DNA of 64,000 nt. Source: Roseateles_E sp005503085 (lineage in GTDB: Bacteria > Pseudomonadota > Gammaproteobacteria > Burkholderiales > Burkholderiaceae_C). Below, piece after piece: positions 51,938-59,661 of this stretch (position 1 is the stretch's first letter; each line of letters starts with the position of its first letter). The position numbers and the translations under genes are program-made. Location: assembly GCF_028462495.1 (NCBI RefSeq), contig NZ_JAQOWX010000006.1, positions 22,999-86,998 on the forward strand, given 5' to 3'. The notes beneath the pieces are model-generated. The model ran no database searches, was not told the DNA's origin, and was given only the letters and a program-made list of their open reading frames with translations.

Positions 51938-51949
51938 GCAAACGTTTGC
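51938..51949. promoter_or_regulatory. LacI-family operator candidate upstream of the TonB receptor gene
   Basis: GCAAACGTTTGC is a perfect 12-base palindrome with the central CG typical of LacI/GalR/PurR family operators. It lies in the 242-base gap between the MFS gene and the TonB-receptor gene, about 100 bases before the receptor start. The rest of this gap (51840-52081) holds no other feature I can support. No LacI-type gene is in the window. Confidence 0.65.
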
Positions 51950-52081
51950 TGTTGCGGTGCACACAATCTAGCCAGCGCGCCCGGTGCCGTACATCGGGAT
52001 AGTCGCTATACGCACGAAAATCGCGCGGCAGCCACACCCAGGAAAACCAGCATAGGCACGGCCGCCCGCCGGGTATGCGGC

Positions 52082-53269
52082 TCAGGAATCGGCGCCGCGA
52101 GCCCGCCCTATGCGCACGGCCGCCGCCTGCGCGGCCAGCAGCAGCGCCGCCATCAGCCACAGCGGCGCGGCGGCGGTGGTCGCGGCCGCGAGCAGGCCGA
52201 AGCCGACCGGCATCGCGATCGTCGCGCCATTCGTGGCCAGCATGCGCAGACCCAGGGCCTGGCCATGGCGGTCCGCCGGCGTCACCTGGTGCAGCATCGC
52301 CAGCACCATCGGCTGGACCGAGCCCAGCGCCATGCCCAGCAGGGCCGAGCCCAGCATCAGCCCCGGCGTGCCCGGCAGCCAGGCATAGCCCATCAGCATC
52401 ACGGTGGCCAGGGCCATCGCAGCGCGCAACGCCTTCAGCTCGTCCAGATGCTGAGCCCAACGCACGATGGCCAGGCGCACGACTGTCGCGGCCACCGCAA
52501 AACTGCCCAGCACCAGGCCAATGCTGGAGGCCGACAGCCCGCGCGCATGACCCACCACCGGCACGACAAAGCTGTGCGCGTCCCAGGCGGCGGACAGCAC
52601 GATGTTGAGCAGCAGCAGATTGCGCAGCGCTGGCTCGCGCAGCAGATCCCAGGCGGGCCGGGCGGCCGCACCTGCCTGGGCCGCGGTCTGGCGCGGCGCA
52701 TGGCGCGGCACCCGCAGCGCAAAGCCCCAGGCCAGCAGCGGCAGCAGCACCGCCAGCGCGAAGGCGGCACGGAAGCTGACATGGTCGATCAGCAAGCCGG
52801 CCGCCACCGGCGCCAAAGCATTCGACAGCGCCGGCCCCAGCGCCACCCAACTGAACACCCGCTTCAGCTCGGCGGGGTTGTCGGCCATCAGCCCGGCCTC
52901 GCGTTGCATCGCCACCGCCGCAACGCTGATCGCGCCGCCGCTGAGCAGGCAGCTGATCGTGATGGCCCAGAGCGACTGCGAGCGCAGTGCCACCAGCGCT
53001 CCGACCAGCGCCATCAGCACGCCGATGCCGACCGGCCGGTGAAAGCCGTGTCGATCGGCCAGCCGGCCGGCCCACAGCGACAGGAACAGCGGCGCCAGCG
53101 CGAACAGGCTCAGCAGCACACCGACGGTCCACTCGCCATAGCCCTGATCCAGCACCCACAGGCTGGCCGCCACCCGCGTGACGGCCATGCAGGCATGGAC
53201 CGCGATCAGCGTCGCGATCAGCCAGGGAAAGGCCAGGCGCAGATCGGCCGGTTCGGCAGCACTCGTCAA
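52082..53269 (-). CDS. MFS transporter
   Basis: 395 residues, about twelve hydrophobic helices. The cytoplasmic loop 2-3 motif is present as WAGRLADRHGFHRPVG, and the matching loop in the second half is weaker. PADRHGQALGLRMLATNGATIAMP is typical of drug or metabolite exporters of the MFS_1 type. The substrate is unknown. Its start overlaps the stop of rmuC by four bases, so it is coupled to rmuC. The TonB receptor gene lies downstream after 242 bases and probably has its own promoter. Confidence 0.88.
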   Translation of the reverse strand: MTSAAEPADLRLAFPWLIATLIAVHACMAVTRVAASLWVLDQGYGEWTVGVLLSLFALAPLFLSLWAGRLADRHGFHRPVGIGVLMALVGALVALRSQSLWAITISCLLSGGAISVAAVAMQREAGLMADNPAELKRVFSWVALGPALSNALAPVAAGLLIDHVSFRAAFALAVLLPLLAWGFALRVPRHAPRQTAAQAGAAARPAWDLLREPALRNLLLLNIVLSAAWDAHSFVVPVVGHARGLSASSIGLVLGSFAVAATVVRLAIVRWAQHLDELKALRAAMALATVMLMGYAWLPGTPGLMLGSALLGMALGSVQPMVLAMLHQVTPADRHGQALGLRMLATNGATIAMPVGFGLLAAATTAAAPLWLMAALLLAAQAAAVRIGRARGADS

Positions 53270-54738
53270 GAAGCGTCGCCCTCGTCGCCCTCGTCGGCGC
53301 TATCGGGTAGGCCCAGCTTCAGCAATTTCTGCGTCGCCTCGTCGGGCAGCGCCTCGACGCTCTTGAGCTTGCGCGTCATCGCGCGGGTGCGGGTCTCGGC
53401 CGCGTCGATGGTGTTGCTGGCTTCCTCCAGCTTCTTCTTGGTCTTGGCCAAGACATCGCCGAACTTGCCGAACTCCGTCTTGACCGCGCCCAGCACCTCC
53501 CAGACCTCGGCCGAGCGCTTCTCCAGCGCCAGGGTCCGGAAGCCCATCTGCAAGCTGGTCAGCGTGGCCAGCAAGGTGGTCGGGCCGACCAGCATCACCT
53601 TGTGCTCGGTCTGCAGGGCCTGCATCAGGCCGGGCCGGCGCAGCGCCTCGGCATACAGGCCCTCGGTCGGCACGAACAGCATGCCGAAGTCGGTGGTGTG
53701 GGGCGGCGCGATGTACTTCTCGCGGATGGTCTTGGCCTCCAGCCGCAGCCGGCTCTCGATGGCCTTGCCGGCCGCCTCGACGCCGGCCGCATCGGCACGC
53801 TCCTGCGCCTCCAGCAGGCGCTCATAGTCCTCGCGCGGGAACTTCGCATCGATAGGCAGCCACAGAGGCTTGCCGTCATCGCGCTGGCCCGGCAACGCAA
53901 TCGCGAACTCGACCCGCTCGGCGCTGCCCGGAATCGTCACCACGTTCGACGCGTACTGCTCGGCCGTGAACACCTGCTCCAGCAGGCCGGCCAGCTGCAC
54001 CTCGCCGAAGATGCCGCGCGTCTTCACATTGGTCAGCACGCGGTTCAGCGAGCCGACATCGCGGGCCAGGTTCTGCATCTCGCCCAGGCCCTTGTGCACC
54101 TGCTCCAGCCGCTCGGCCACCTGCTTGAAGCTCTCGCCCAGGCGCTGCTCCAAGGTGGCATGCAGCTTCTCGTCGACGGTGGCGCGCATCTGCTCGAGCT
54201 TCTTCTCGTTGTCCTGCTGGATCGCGGTCAGCCTTTGCTCGACGGTCTGGCGCACCTCGGCCAGGCGCAGCTCATTGGCCTGCGAGAGCGCCTTCAGCTG
54301 CTCGCTCATGGTGTCCGACAGCCGCTGCATCGCCTGGGTCTGCGCCTGCGCGCCGCGCAGCGCGGCCGCGTCCTGCGCCTCGCGGGCCGCCAGCGCCTGG
54401 GCCGACAGCGATTGCTGCAGGCCGCCCAGCTGCACACGGAAGCTGTCGATCTGCTCGTTCTGCGTGCGCGCCACATCGCCGCCCTGGGTCAACAGGGTCT
54501 GCTGAAACTGCGCCAGGGTCGCCAGCAGCTCCTGGCGGGTACCGCCGGCACTGCGGGTCAACTCGTCGCGCAGCGAACGCTCCAGCCGTTCGGAGCTCTG
54601 CTGCACCACCGGCGCCAGCAAGGCCGCCAGCTCAGCGCCCTGCTCCTGCCGACGCCGCTGCTGCGCCCACGCCAGCCACAGCAACAAGACAAGCACCAGG
54701 GCCAGCAGGCCCAGCAACAAGACATCGATCAAGCTCAT
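53266..54738 (-). CDS. rmuC: DNA recombination protein RmuC
   Basis: 490 residues. An N-terminal membrane helix (VLLLGLLALVLVLLLWLAW) is followed by a long coiled coil of about 200 residues (Gln/Glu/Ala-rich). The RmuC nuclease-like domain has NVKTRGIFGEVQLAGLLEQVF, LPIDAKFPREDYERLLEA and TDFGMLFVPTEGLYAEA. RmuC limits inversions at short inverted repeats, and its PD-(D/E)XK-like fold suggests a nuclease. The acidic C-terminus (DSADEGDEGDAS) is disordered. First gene of a pair with the MFS transporter. Confidence 0.93.
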   Translation of the reverse strand: MSLIDVLLLGLLALVLVLLLWLAWAQQRRRQEQGAELAALLAPVVQQSSERLERSLRDELTRSAGGTRQELLATLAQFQQTLLTQGGDVARTQNEQIDSFRVQLGGLQQSLSAQALAAREAQDAAALRGAQAQTQAMQRLSDTMSEQLKALSQANELRLAEVRQTVEQRLTAIQQDNEKKLEQMRATVDEKLHATLEQRLGESFKQVAERLEQVHKGLGEMQNLARDVGSLNRVLTNVKTRGIFGEVQLAGLLEQVFTAEQYASNVVTIPGSAERVEFAIALPGQRDDGKPLWLPIDAKFPREDYERLLEAQERADAAGVEAAGKAIESRLRLEAKTIREKYIAPPHTTDFGMLFVPTEGLYAEALRRPGLMQALQTEHKVMLVGPTTLLATLTSLQMGFRTLALEKRSAEVWEVLGAVKTEFGKFGDVLAKTKKKLEEASNTIDAAETRTRAMTRKLKSVEALPDEATQKLLKLGLPDSADEGDEGDAS

Positions 54739-54952
54739 CGCCGGATTGTCTCAGGCGCGCAGCACGGTGTCGGCAGCGGTGGGCGGCTTGCGAATGGGGG
54801 AGTGAGTCGCAACGTGGGCGCCGGTGAATCCAGATCGCGCATTGAACTGGTGCCCCGGCCGTTGCAATCAATGATGGAGGCTAGCCTTCACTCGCAAGAA
54901 GGCTTGCGCCTAAACTGGCGTTCGACCCAACTCCAGACTCCTGACTCAACAC

Positions 54953-55165
54953 ATGAGTTCGACGCTTCTTACCGTCGCCATATTGCTGTTGGCCGTAGCG
55001 ATCCCCTTGGCTATCTTCATCATGGCCACCGAGCGAACATGGAACTTTCACAAGATTTGGGAGCTGGCATTGAAAGGTCAAATCCTGTCTCGCATCTACA
55101 TGGGGGTGATCTTGGCGGCCTTTGCATGCGCGGTCGCAGCGCAAGTTCTCGCCCTTCGGGAGTAG
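54953..55165 (+). CDS. Small hypothetical membrane protein in a lower-GC patch
   Basis: 70 residues with two hydrophobic helices (LLTVAILLLAVAIPLAIFIMA and IYMGVILAAFACAVAAQVLAL) joined by a short polar loop. The family is not recognised. A hand count gives about 54% GC, well below the surrounding genes. No clear ribosome site is seen before the ATG. Flanking gaps (54739-54952 and 55166-55300) are also low in GC and hold no gene I can support. It could be a recently acquired or orphan gene, or a chance frame. Confidence 0.45.
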   Translation: MSSTLLTVAILLLAVAIPLAIFIMATERTWNFHKIWELALKGQILSRIYMGVILAAFACAVAAQVLALRE

Positions 55166-55300
55166 CCGGGAGCGAAGCTCAAGCAGGCCTCGTAATCCAA
55201 GCAACTCCTGGCCACAAGCCCTCGCGTCAATACCGTCGCACCGAAGCTCCCTTGTCAAGACCTGGCCCCTGATTCATTTTCCTGAGCAGACTCACGCCAT

Positions 55301-55798
55301 ATGCCAAGCACCACCCCAACGCTCCACTTCTTCTGCGGCAAAGCCGGGGCCGGCAAGACCACCGTCGCAGCGAAGCTCGCGCAGGAGCTTGATGCGATCC
55401 TGTTGTCCGAGGACATCTGGCTGATGCGTCTGTTTGGCGATCAGATGCAGACCTTCGATGACTACATCCGATTCTCGAAGAAGCTCAAGAGCGTGATCGG
55501 CCCGCTGACCGTGGATTTGCTGCGCGCCGGAAACTCCGTGGTGCTGGATTTCCAGGCCAATACCAAGCTCGGCCGCGGTTGGTTTCGTTCCCTGTTCGAA
55601 CAGGCCGGCGCCGCCCATCTGCTGCATGAGCTGAGGACCTCGGACGAGACCTGCCTGGCCCGCATCGCCCAGCGCAATATCGAGCGGCCGGAAGGCTCCC
55701 ATCAGCTCAGCGAGGAGGACTTCCGCCACGTCTCGTCCTTCTTCCAGGCGCCGGAAGCGGCCGAGGGCTTCAACATCAGGATCCACCACGCCTCATGA
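55301..55798 (+). CDS. P-loop ATPase / kinase-like protein
   Basis: 165 residues. It opens with Walker A GKAGAGKTTVAAKLA and has a kinase-like SEDIWLMRLFGD segment, where an Asp may act as base. VVLDFQANTK fits a Walker B-like strand, and RIAQRNIERPEG fits a lid with Arg residues. This layout is that of small-molecule kinases related to shikimate/gluconate kinase and zeta toxins, often annotated only as AAA family ATPase. The substrate is unknown. Its last six bases overlap the convergent VOC gene. Confidence 0.82.
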   Translation: MPSTTPTLHFFCGKAGAGKTTVAAKLAQELDAILLSEDIWLMRLFGDQMQTFDDYIRFSKKLKSVIGPLTVDLLRAGNSVVLDFQANTKLGRGWFRSLFEQAGAAHLLHELRTSDETCLARIAQRNIERPEGSHQLSEEDFRHVSSFFQAPEAAEGFNIRIHHAS

Positions 55799-56188
55799 GC
55801 GAGGCGCCGGGACGAGATCCTCATGCAGGCACAGGTAATTGCCTTCCGTGTCCTTGAACCAGGCCGCCTTCTCGGCGCCCAGCACGCAGACATGGTTGAC
55901 GGTCTTGAAGTCCGGGAAGTCGTAGTCCTCGAACACGACGCCCGTGCGCTTCAAGGCCTCGATGCTCGCGGCGATGTCCGCGACCTGGAAGCTGATCGCG
56001 GTGTGCTCGGCCTTGGTACCGTCCGGTTTCGGGAACAGCGCCAGCGTGCTGCCGCCGACCCGGTAGACGAACTTGCCGTCCGGCCTGAGCCCGCCCGGCA
56101 CCAGCCCCAGACGCGTCTCGTAGAACTCACGGGCCCGGGCCATATCGATGACCGGGAGCATCGTCGTCACCGCAGCATTTGCCAGCAT
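55793..56188 (-). CDS. VOC family protein
   Basis: 131 residues, single VOC domain: TTMLPVIDMARAREFYETRLGLVPGGLRPDGKFVYRVGGSTLALFP is the typical first module. WFKDTEGNYLCLHEDLV is the end, with Glu in a metal-ligand-like place and His in EHTAISFQVADI. Likely a glyoxalase-like or dioxygenase-like metalloprotein of unknown substrate. AAAGGA lies at good spacing before the ATG at 56188. The upstream 184-base gap separates it from the divergent membrane-protein gene. Confidence 0.88.
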   Translation of the reverse strand: MLANAAVTTMLPVIDMARAREFYETRLGLVPGGLRPDGKFVYRVGGSTLALFPKPDGTKAEHTAISFQVADIAASIEALKRTGVVFEDYDFPDFKTVNHVCVLGAEKAAWFKDTEGNYLCLHEDLVPAPRS

Positions 56189-56372
56189 ATGCAGTCCTTT
56201 CGCCGAGCTCTCAGAGGCTGGCGGCGCGGCGGCCGAGCCACCCAGGCGCGCCGGACCAGCAGCCAAGCATAGGACGGAAAACGGCTGGTTCAAAGAACGC
56301 CCGCCCGACCCACCGGATGACCCGAAGCTCGGTTCACGTCGGCCCGACCATCCACCCTGGCCGCGTCCCTCC

Positions 56373-56744
56373 ATGCTTCTCGTCGCCACCGCCCTGCTGC
56401 TGCTCACCGGCCTCGCCCACTCCTATCTCGGCGAACGCTATCTGCTGATGCGACTGTTCAAGCGCCAGGAGCTGCTGCCCAAGCTGCTGGGCGGCACCGC
56501 GTTCACGGTCGGCACGCTGCGCTTCGCCTGGCATCTCACGACGGTGGCCTGGTGGGGCCTGGCCTGGCTGGTCTTCGCCGCCAACCAGGGCGAGATCGGC
56601 CGCGACCAGGTCCTGACCGTGGTCGGCATCACCGCCCTGCTGTCCGCCGCCTTCCCGCTGTACTTCACCCGCGGCCGGCACCTGTCCTGGCCGGTCTTCA
56701 TACTCGTCGGTGTGCTGGTGTTGATGGCCCGGGACGCGCCCTGA
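56373..56744 (+). CDS. Small integral membrane protein
   Basis: 123 residues with four predicted helices: LLVATALLLLTGLAHSYLGE, an internal one around FTVGTLRFAWHLTTVAWWGLAWLVFA, VLTVVGITALLSAAFPLYF, and WPVFILVGVLVLMA. The His in LAHSYLGE and in RFAWHLTT lie in membrane segments, a pattern seen in small proteobacterial membrane proteins of unknown role. I do not recognise a named family. It is followed by a GNAT gene 53 bases later and may form an operon with it. Confidence 0.75.
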   Translation: MLLVATALLLLTGLAHSYLGERYLLMRLFKRQELLPKLLGGTAFTVGTLRFAWHLTTVAWWGLAWLVFAANQGEIGRDQVLTVVGITALLSAAFPLYFTRGRHLSWPVFILVGVLVLMARDAP

Positions 56745-56797
56745 AGTCTCCCCATCACAGCCCACCCAGCGACCGAACAACGCAACTCACCGATCCG

Positions 56798-57205
56798 ATG
56801 ACCACACCTCTTGTTGAGTACCGCCACGAGCACCCTCTCGATCCCGTCGATGTCGCGCGTGTTTTCGATCGCTCGGGCATCAAGCGCCCGACCCAGGATC
56901 TGCCGCGTATCGCGCGCATGTTTGGCGCGCCGAGCCTGGTGCTGTCGGCCTGGGTCGAGGGTCAGCTGGTCGGCCTGGCTCGCTCGCTGACCGACCAGGC
57001 CTACTGCTGCTATCTGTCCGATCTCGCCGTCGACAAGGACTACCAAGGCCTGGGCATCGGCCGCGCGCTGGTCGAGCGTACCCAAGCGCTGATTGGCGAC
57101 GAGGTGTCGCTGATCCTGCTTGCCGCGCCCAATGCCATGTCCTATTACCCGGCGCTGGGCTTCCAGCTCGCCGACAATGCTTTCGTCGTCCGGCGCAAGC
57201 GCTGA
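56798..57205 (+). CDS. GNAT family N-acetyltransferase
   Basis: 135 residues with the GNAT acetyl-CoA site: LSDLAVDKDYQGLGIGRALVERTQ carries the Q/RxxGxG/A motif. LLAAPNAMSYYPALGFQLADNAFVVRRK is the C-terminal strand with the conserved Tyr-Pro-x-x-Gly-Phe. It probably acetylates a small amine, substrate unknown. It lies between the small membrane protein and a broken VOC gene, all on the plus strand with short gaps. Confidence 0.9.
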   Translation: MTTPLVEYRHEHPLDPVDVARVFDRSGIKRPTQDLPRIARMFGAPSLVLSAWVEGQLVGLARSLTDQAYCCYLSDLAVDKDYQGLGIGRALVERTQALIGDEVSLILLAAPNAMSYYPALGFQLADNAFVVRRKR

Positions 57206-57213
57206 GGCAAAAC

Positions 57214-57411
57214 ATGAACGCACAAGCGCTGATCACCATTCACGATGTTCAAGCCAGCATCCGCTGGTCCCAGGCCACGCTGGGCGCCACGGCGCTCGAG
57301 CCGGTCAACCCCTATGCCGGGCACCGGGAGGTCTGGCTGCGGGACCCCGACGGCTCTACTGTCGTGATCGCCGGGCGCTACGGTGATCTGGGCCCCGGGG
57401 CGGGCCCATGA
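57214..57411 (+). pseudogene. VOC-family remnant with the middle of the domain missing
   Basis: An open frame of 65 residues that joins the start of a VOC protein (ALITIHDVQASIRWSQATLG) to the end of one (NPYAGHREVWLRDPDGSTVVIAGRYGDLG). Related VOC proteins of about 120-130 residues have roughly 60 more residues between these parts. The join is in frame, so an internal deletion is the simplest account. The product would lack most of the metal site and is unlikely to be active alone. Its stop overlaps the start of the exonuclease gene (ATGA), so translation through it may still matter for that gene. Confidence 0.75.
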
Positions 57412-58022
57412 GCCTGCGCAAGGAACACCCGACCCGCGACGAGATCGCGCTGCTGCCGCCCTTTCCTGGCCTGACGCTGGACCGCATCCATCTGCTGCGC
57501 GGTGAGGCGGATCTCGCAGCGGCCGAGGCGGAAATCCTGCGCGAGCGCCAGATTGGCTTCGACACCGAGAGCAAGCCGACCTTCACCCGCGAGGCCGTCT
57601 CCGACGGCCCGCATCTGATCCAGATCGCGCTGAGCGAGCGCGCCTTCATCATCCAGATCGACGCCCGGCCGCCGCTGGACTTCCTGAAGCGTGTCATCGA
57701 GTCCGAGGAGATCCTGAAGATAGGCTTCGGCCTGGACTCCGACCGCGGCCCGCTGCTGCGCAAGCTCGGCCTGCAGCTGCGCGGCAGCATCGAGCTGTCC
57801 CGGCTGCTGCGCCAGCAGCTGGGCTACCGGCAGGACCTGGGCGTCAAGGCGGCGGTGGCCGCCGTGCTGGGACAGCGCCTGAGCAAGTCGCGCAAGGCCA
57901 CCACCTCGAACTGGGCCGCCGCGACGCTGAGCCCCAGCCAGCTGACTTACGCGGCCAATGACGCCTTCGCCGCGCTGCAGGTGTTCCGGGCGCTGGGCTC
58001 GGAGGCGCCCCATTCGCCATAA
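57408..58022 (+). CDS. 3'-5' exonuclease, DEDD/RNase D-like
   Basis: 204 residues, only the exonuclease domain. ExoI motif is IGFDTESKP (Asp and Glu), ExoII is LKIGFGLDSDRGPL, and ExoIII-like is YAANDAFAALQVF, with Tyr four residues before the Asp as in the DEDDy type. There is no HRDC domain, so it is not full RNase D. The likely target is RNA or DNA 3' ends. It overlaps the VOC remnant by four bases and is followed by a DUF1877 gene 28 bases later. Confidence 0.9.
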   Translation: MSLRKEHPTRDEIALLPPFPGLTLDRIHLLRGEADLAAAEAEILRERQIGFDTESKPTFTREAVSDGPHLIQIALSERAFIIQIDARPPLDFLKRVIESEEILKIGFGLDSDRGPLLRKLGLQLRGSIELSRLLRQQLGYRQDLGVKAAVAAVLGQRLSKSRKATTSNWAAATLSPSQLTYAANDAFAALQVFRALGSEAPHSP

Positions 58023-58050
58023 CAACAGCGTTGAACGGAGGGAATCGATC

Positions 58051-58638
58051 ATGGGAGTCTGCTTTCTCGCCTATGCCGTCGCCGATCACCACATCGAGCG
58101 TCTGCAGGCCGATCCACCGCTGGTCTGGCGCCTGCTCGAACCGGACGACGAAGCCGTCTATCTGCGCGAGATCGGCTTCGACGCCCGGCCCTCGCTCTGG
58201 GCCCGGCTGACCGGCAAGGCCGCGGCAGCGCCGCCGCCGGTGCCGTCGCTGAACTTTGCCGAGCAGGAGATGCGCATGCTCGATCTCGACAAGTCCTGGG
58301 ACGGGATCAACACCTGCCTGAAGGCGCTGGCGCCGGGCGCGCCAAACTTCTTCGAGGACGGTGAGCCGATCGGCGCGATCGAGGTCGGCTATGGGCCGGC
58401 GCTCTGCCTGCGCAGCGCCGCGATGGCGCGCATCGCCGCCGCCTATGCCGCTGTCGACGCGGCCGCGCTGATCGAGGTCAGCCAGCGGGTCGATATGGAC
58501 GACGCCTACCTCAGCGCGCTATGGCGGCGCCAGGACGCCGAGTCCCAGGCCTATCTGAGCGAGAACTTCGCCGAGCTGCAAGTTTTTTTCCAGCACACCG
58601 CCCGGCATGGACTGGGCGCCGTGATCCAGTTCAGCTGA
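58051..58638 (+). CDS. DUF1877 (YfbM-like) protein
   Basis: 195 residues. The family segment LDLDKSWDGINTCL lies mid-protein, and ALCLRSAAMARIAAAYAAVD is the typical following helix. The start MGVCFLAYAVADHHIERL is also typical. YfbM-like proteins are cytosolic with no known function; some are found near toxin-immunity genes. GGAGGG precedes the ATG at 58051. Last plus-strand gene before the lyase operon. Confidence 0.87.
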   Translation: MGVCFLAYAVADHHIERLQADPPLVWRLLEPDDEAVYLREIGFDARPSLWARLTGKAAAAPPPVPSLNFAEQEMRMLDLDKSWDGINTCLKALAPGAPNFFEDGEPIGAIEVGYGPALCLRSAAMARIAAAYAAVDAAALIEVSQRVDMDDAYLSALWRRQDAESQAYLSENFAELQVFFQHTARHGLGAVIQFS

Positions 58639-58682
58639 GCTGACGGCGCCGGCCCGGAGATGCTGGCCGCCGAGCCGCAGCG

Positions 58683-59661
58683 CTAGTCCGCCAGCGCCAG
58701 CCAGCGCTGCGCCTGCAGCACCACCGGCCGGTCAATCATGCGGCCGTCGAGCTGCAGGGCCGCACCGCCGGCCGCAGCGTCCGCCTCGACCACGCGGCGG
58801 GCCCAGGCCAGCTCGGCGCCGCTGGGCCGCAAGCCTGCATGCACACCGTCGATCTGGCGCGGGTGGATGCAGAGCTTGGCGCCGAAGCCGTAGCGACGCG
58901 CGCGCTGGCAATCGGCCTGCAGGCGCTCGGCATCGNCAGGCCAGCTCGGCGCCGCTGGGCCGCAAGCCTGCATGCACACCGTCGATCTGGCGCGGGTGGA
59001 TGCAGAGCTTGGCGCCGAAGCCGTAGCGACGCGCGCGCTGGCAATCGGCCTGCAGGCGCTCGGCATCGTCGGTCTGCACGGTCACGCCGTCGATGGTCGG
59101 CGCCAGACCGGCCAGCCGCGTCTGCATCGCCAGCGCGAAGCGCAGCGGCGCCAGCTCGGCCTCATCAGCGCCGCAGCTGATGCCGGTGTCGGCCATGAAG
59201 TCGATATGGCCCAGCACCAGGCGCAGCACGCCGGGCGCGGCGGCGATCTCGGCCAAGGCCTGCCAGCCCCGCGCCGACTCGATCAATGGCAGGACGGGCA
59301 AGGCGCAGGCCTCGGCCAGCCGCGCCAACGTCAATGCCGACTCGACCTTGGGACACATCACGGCGGCCAGCCCCGGCAGGCGCGCCAGCAGCGCCAGGTC
59401 CAGCGGCCAGTCAGGCCCGCCCTCGGCATTGATGCGCAGCAGCAGCAGGGGCCGGCCCTTGCTCCGCAGCTGCGGCCACTGTGCCGCGATGGCCAGGCGG
59501 GCCGCCGCCTTGTCGGCCGCCGGCACGGCGTCTTCCAGGTCGAAGATCACGGCGTCAGCGCCGCTGGCCAGGGCTTTGGCAAAGCGCTCGGGCCGGTTGC
59601 CGGGCACGAACAGCAGGCTGCGCGCCTGAGCCAGCGGGCGCGCTCGCAGGCCGGTGTTCAA
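58683..59661 (-). CDS. HpcH/HpaI family CoA-ester lyase (frame broken by an assembly join)
   Basis: Citrate-lyase-beta/malyl-CoA-lyase type aldolase that splits a 3-hydroxyacyl-CoA, for example malyl- or citramalyl-CoA. The start has SLLFVPGNRPERFAKALASGADAVIFDLEDAVP. The Mg-binding Glu is in LPLIESARG and the Asp in LGHIDFMAD, and LCIHPRQIDGVHAGL is near the end. As given, the frame is broken by a 132-base duplication around the N at 58936. Removing one copy plus N gives 846 bases, a 281-residue protein ending QRWLALAD. Translation probably starts at TTG 59661 after GGAGGG, overlapping the CoA-transferase stop (TTGA). Confidence 0.85.
58804..59068. repeat. 132-base exact duplication flanking one N (assembly gap)
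   Basis: Bases 58804-58935 recur without change at 58937-59068, with the only N of the window between them at 58936. The offset of 133 is not a multiple of three and breaks the lyase gene. This is what two unmerged contig ends with a 132-base overlap would leave. Confidence 0.92.

Noticed and set aside
54880..54960. Sequence resembling an integron recombination site (GCCTAAAC ... GTTCGAC).
   Set aside because: No matching second half or hairpin of the right size, no integrase gene, and no cassette row follows.
55240..55290. A short string (AAGACCTGGCCCC) like the motif often found at the edges of small repeat elements.
   Set aside because: Only one copy in the window and no transposase or inverted ends.
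58804..59068. A true biological tandem duplication in the lyase gene.
   Set aside because: Copies are identical, separated by an undefined base, and the duplication destroys a conserved gene; an unmerged contig overlap explains all three facts.
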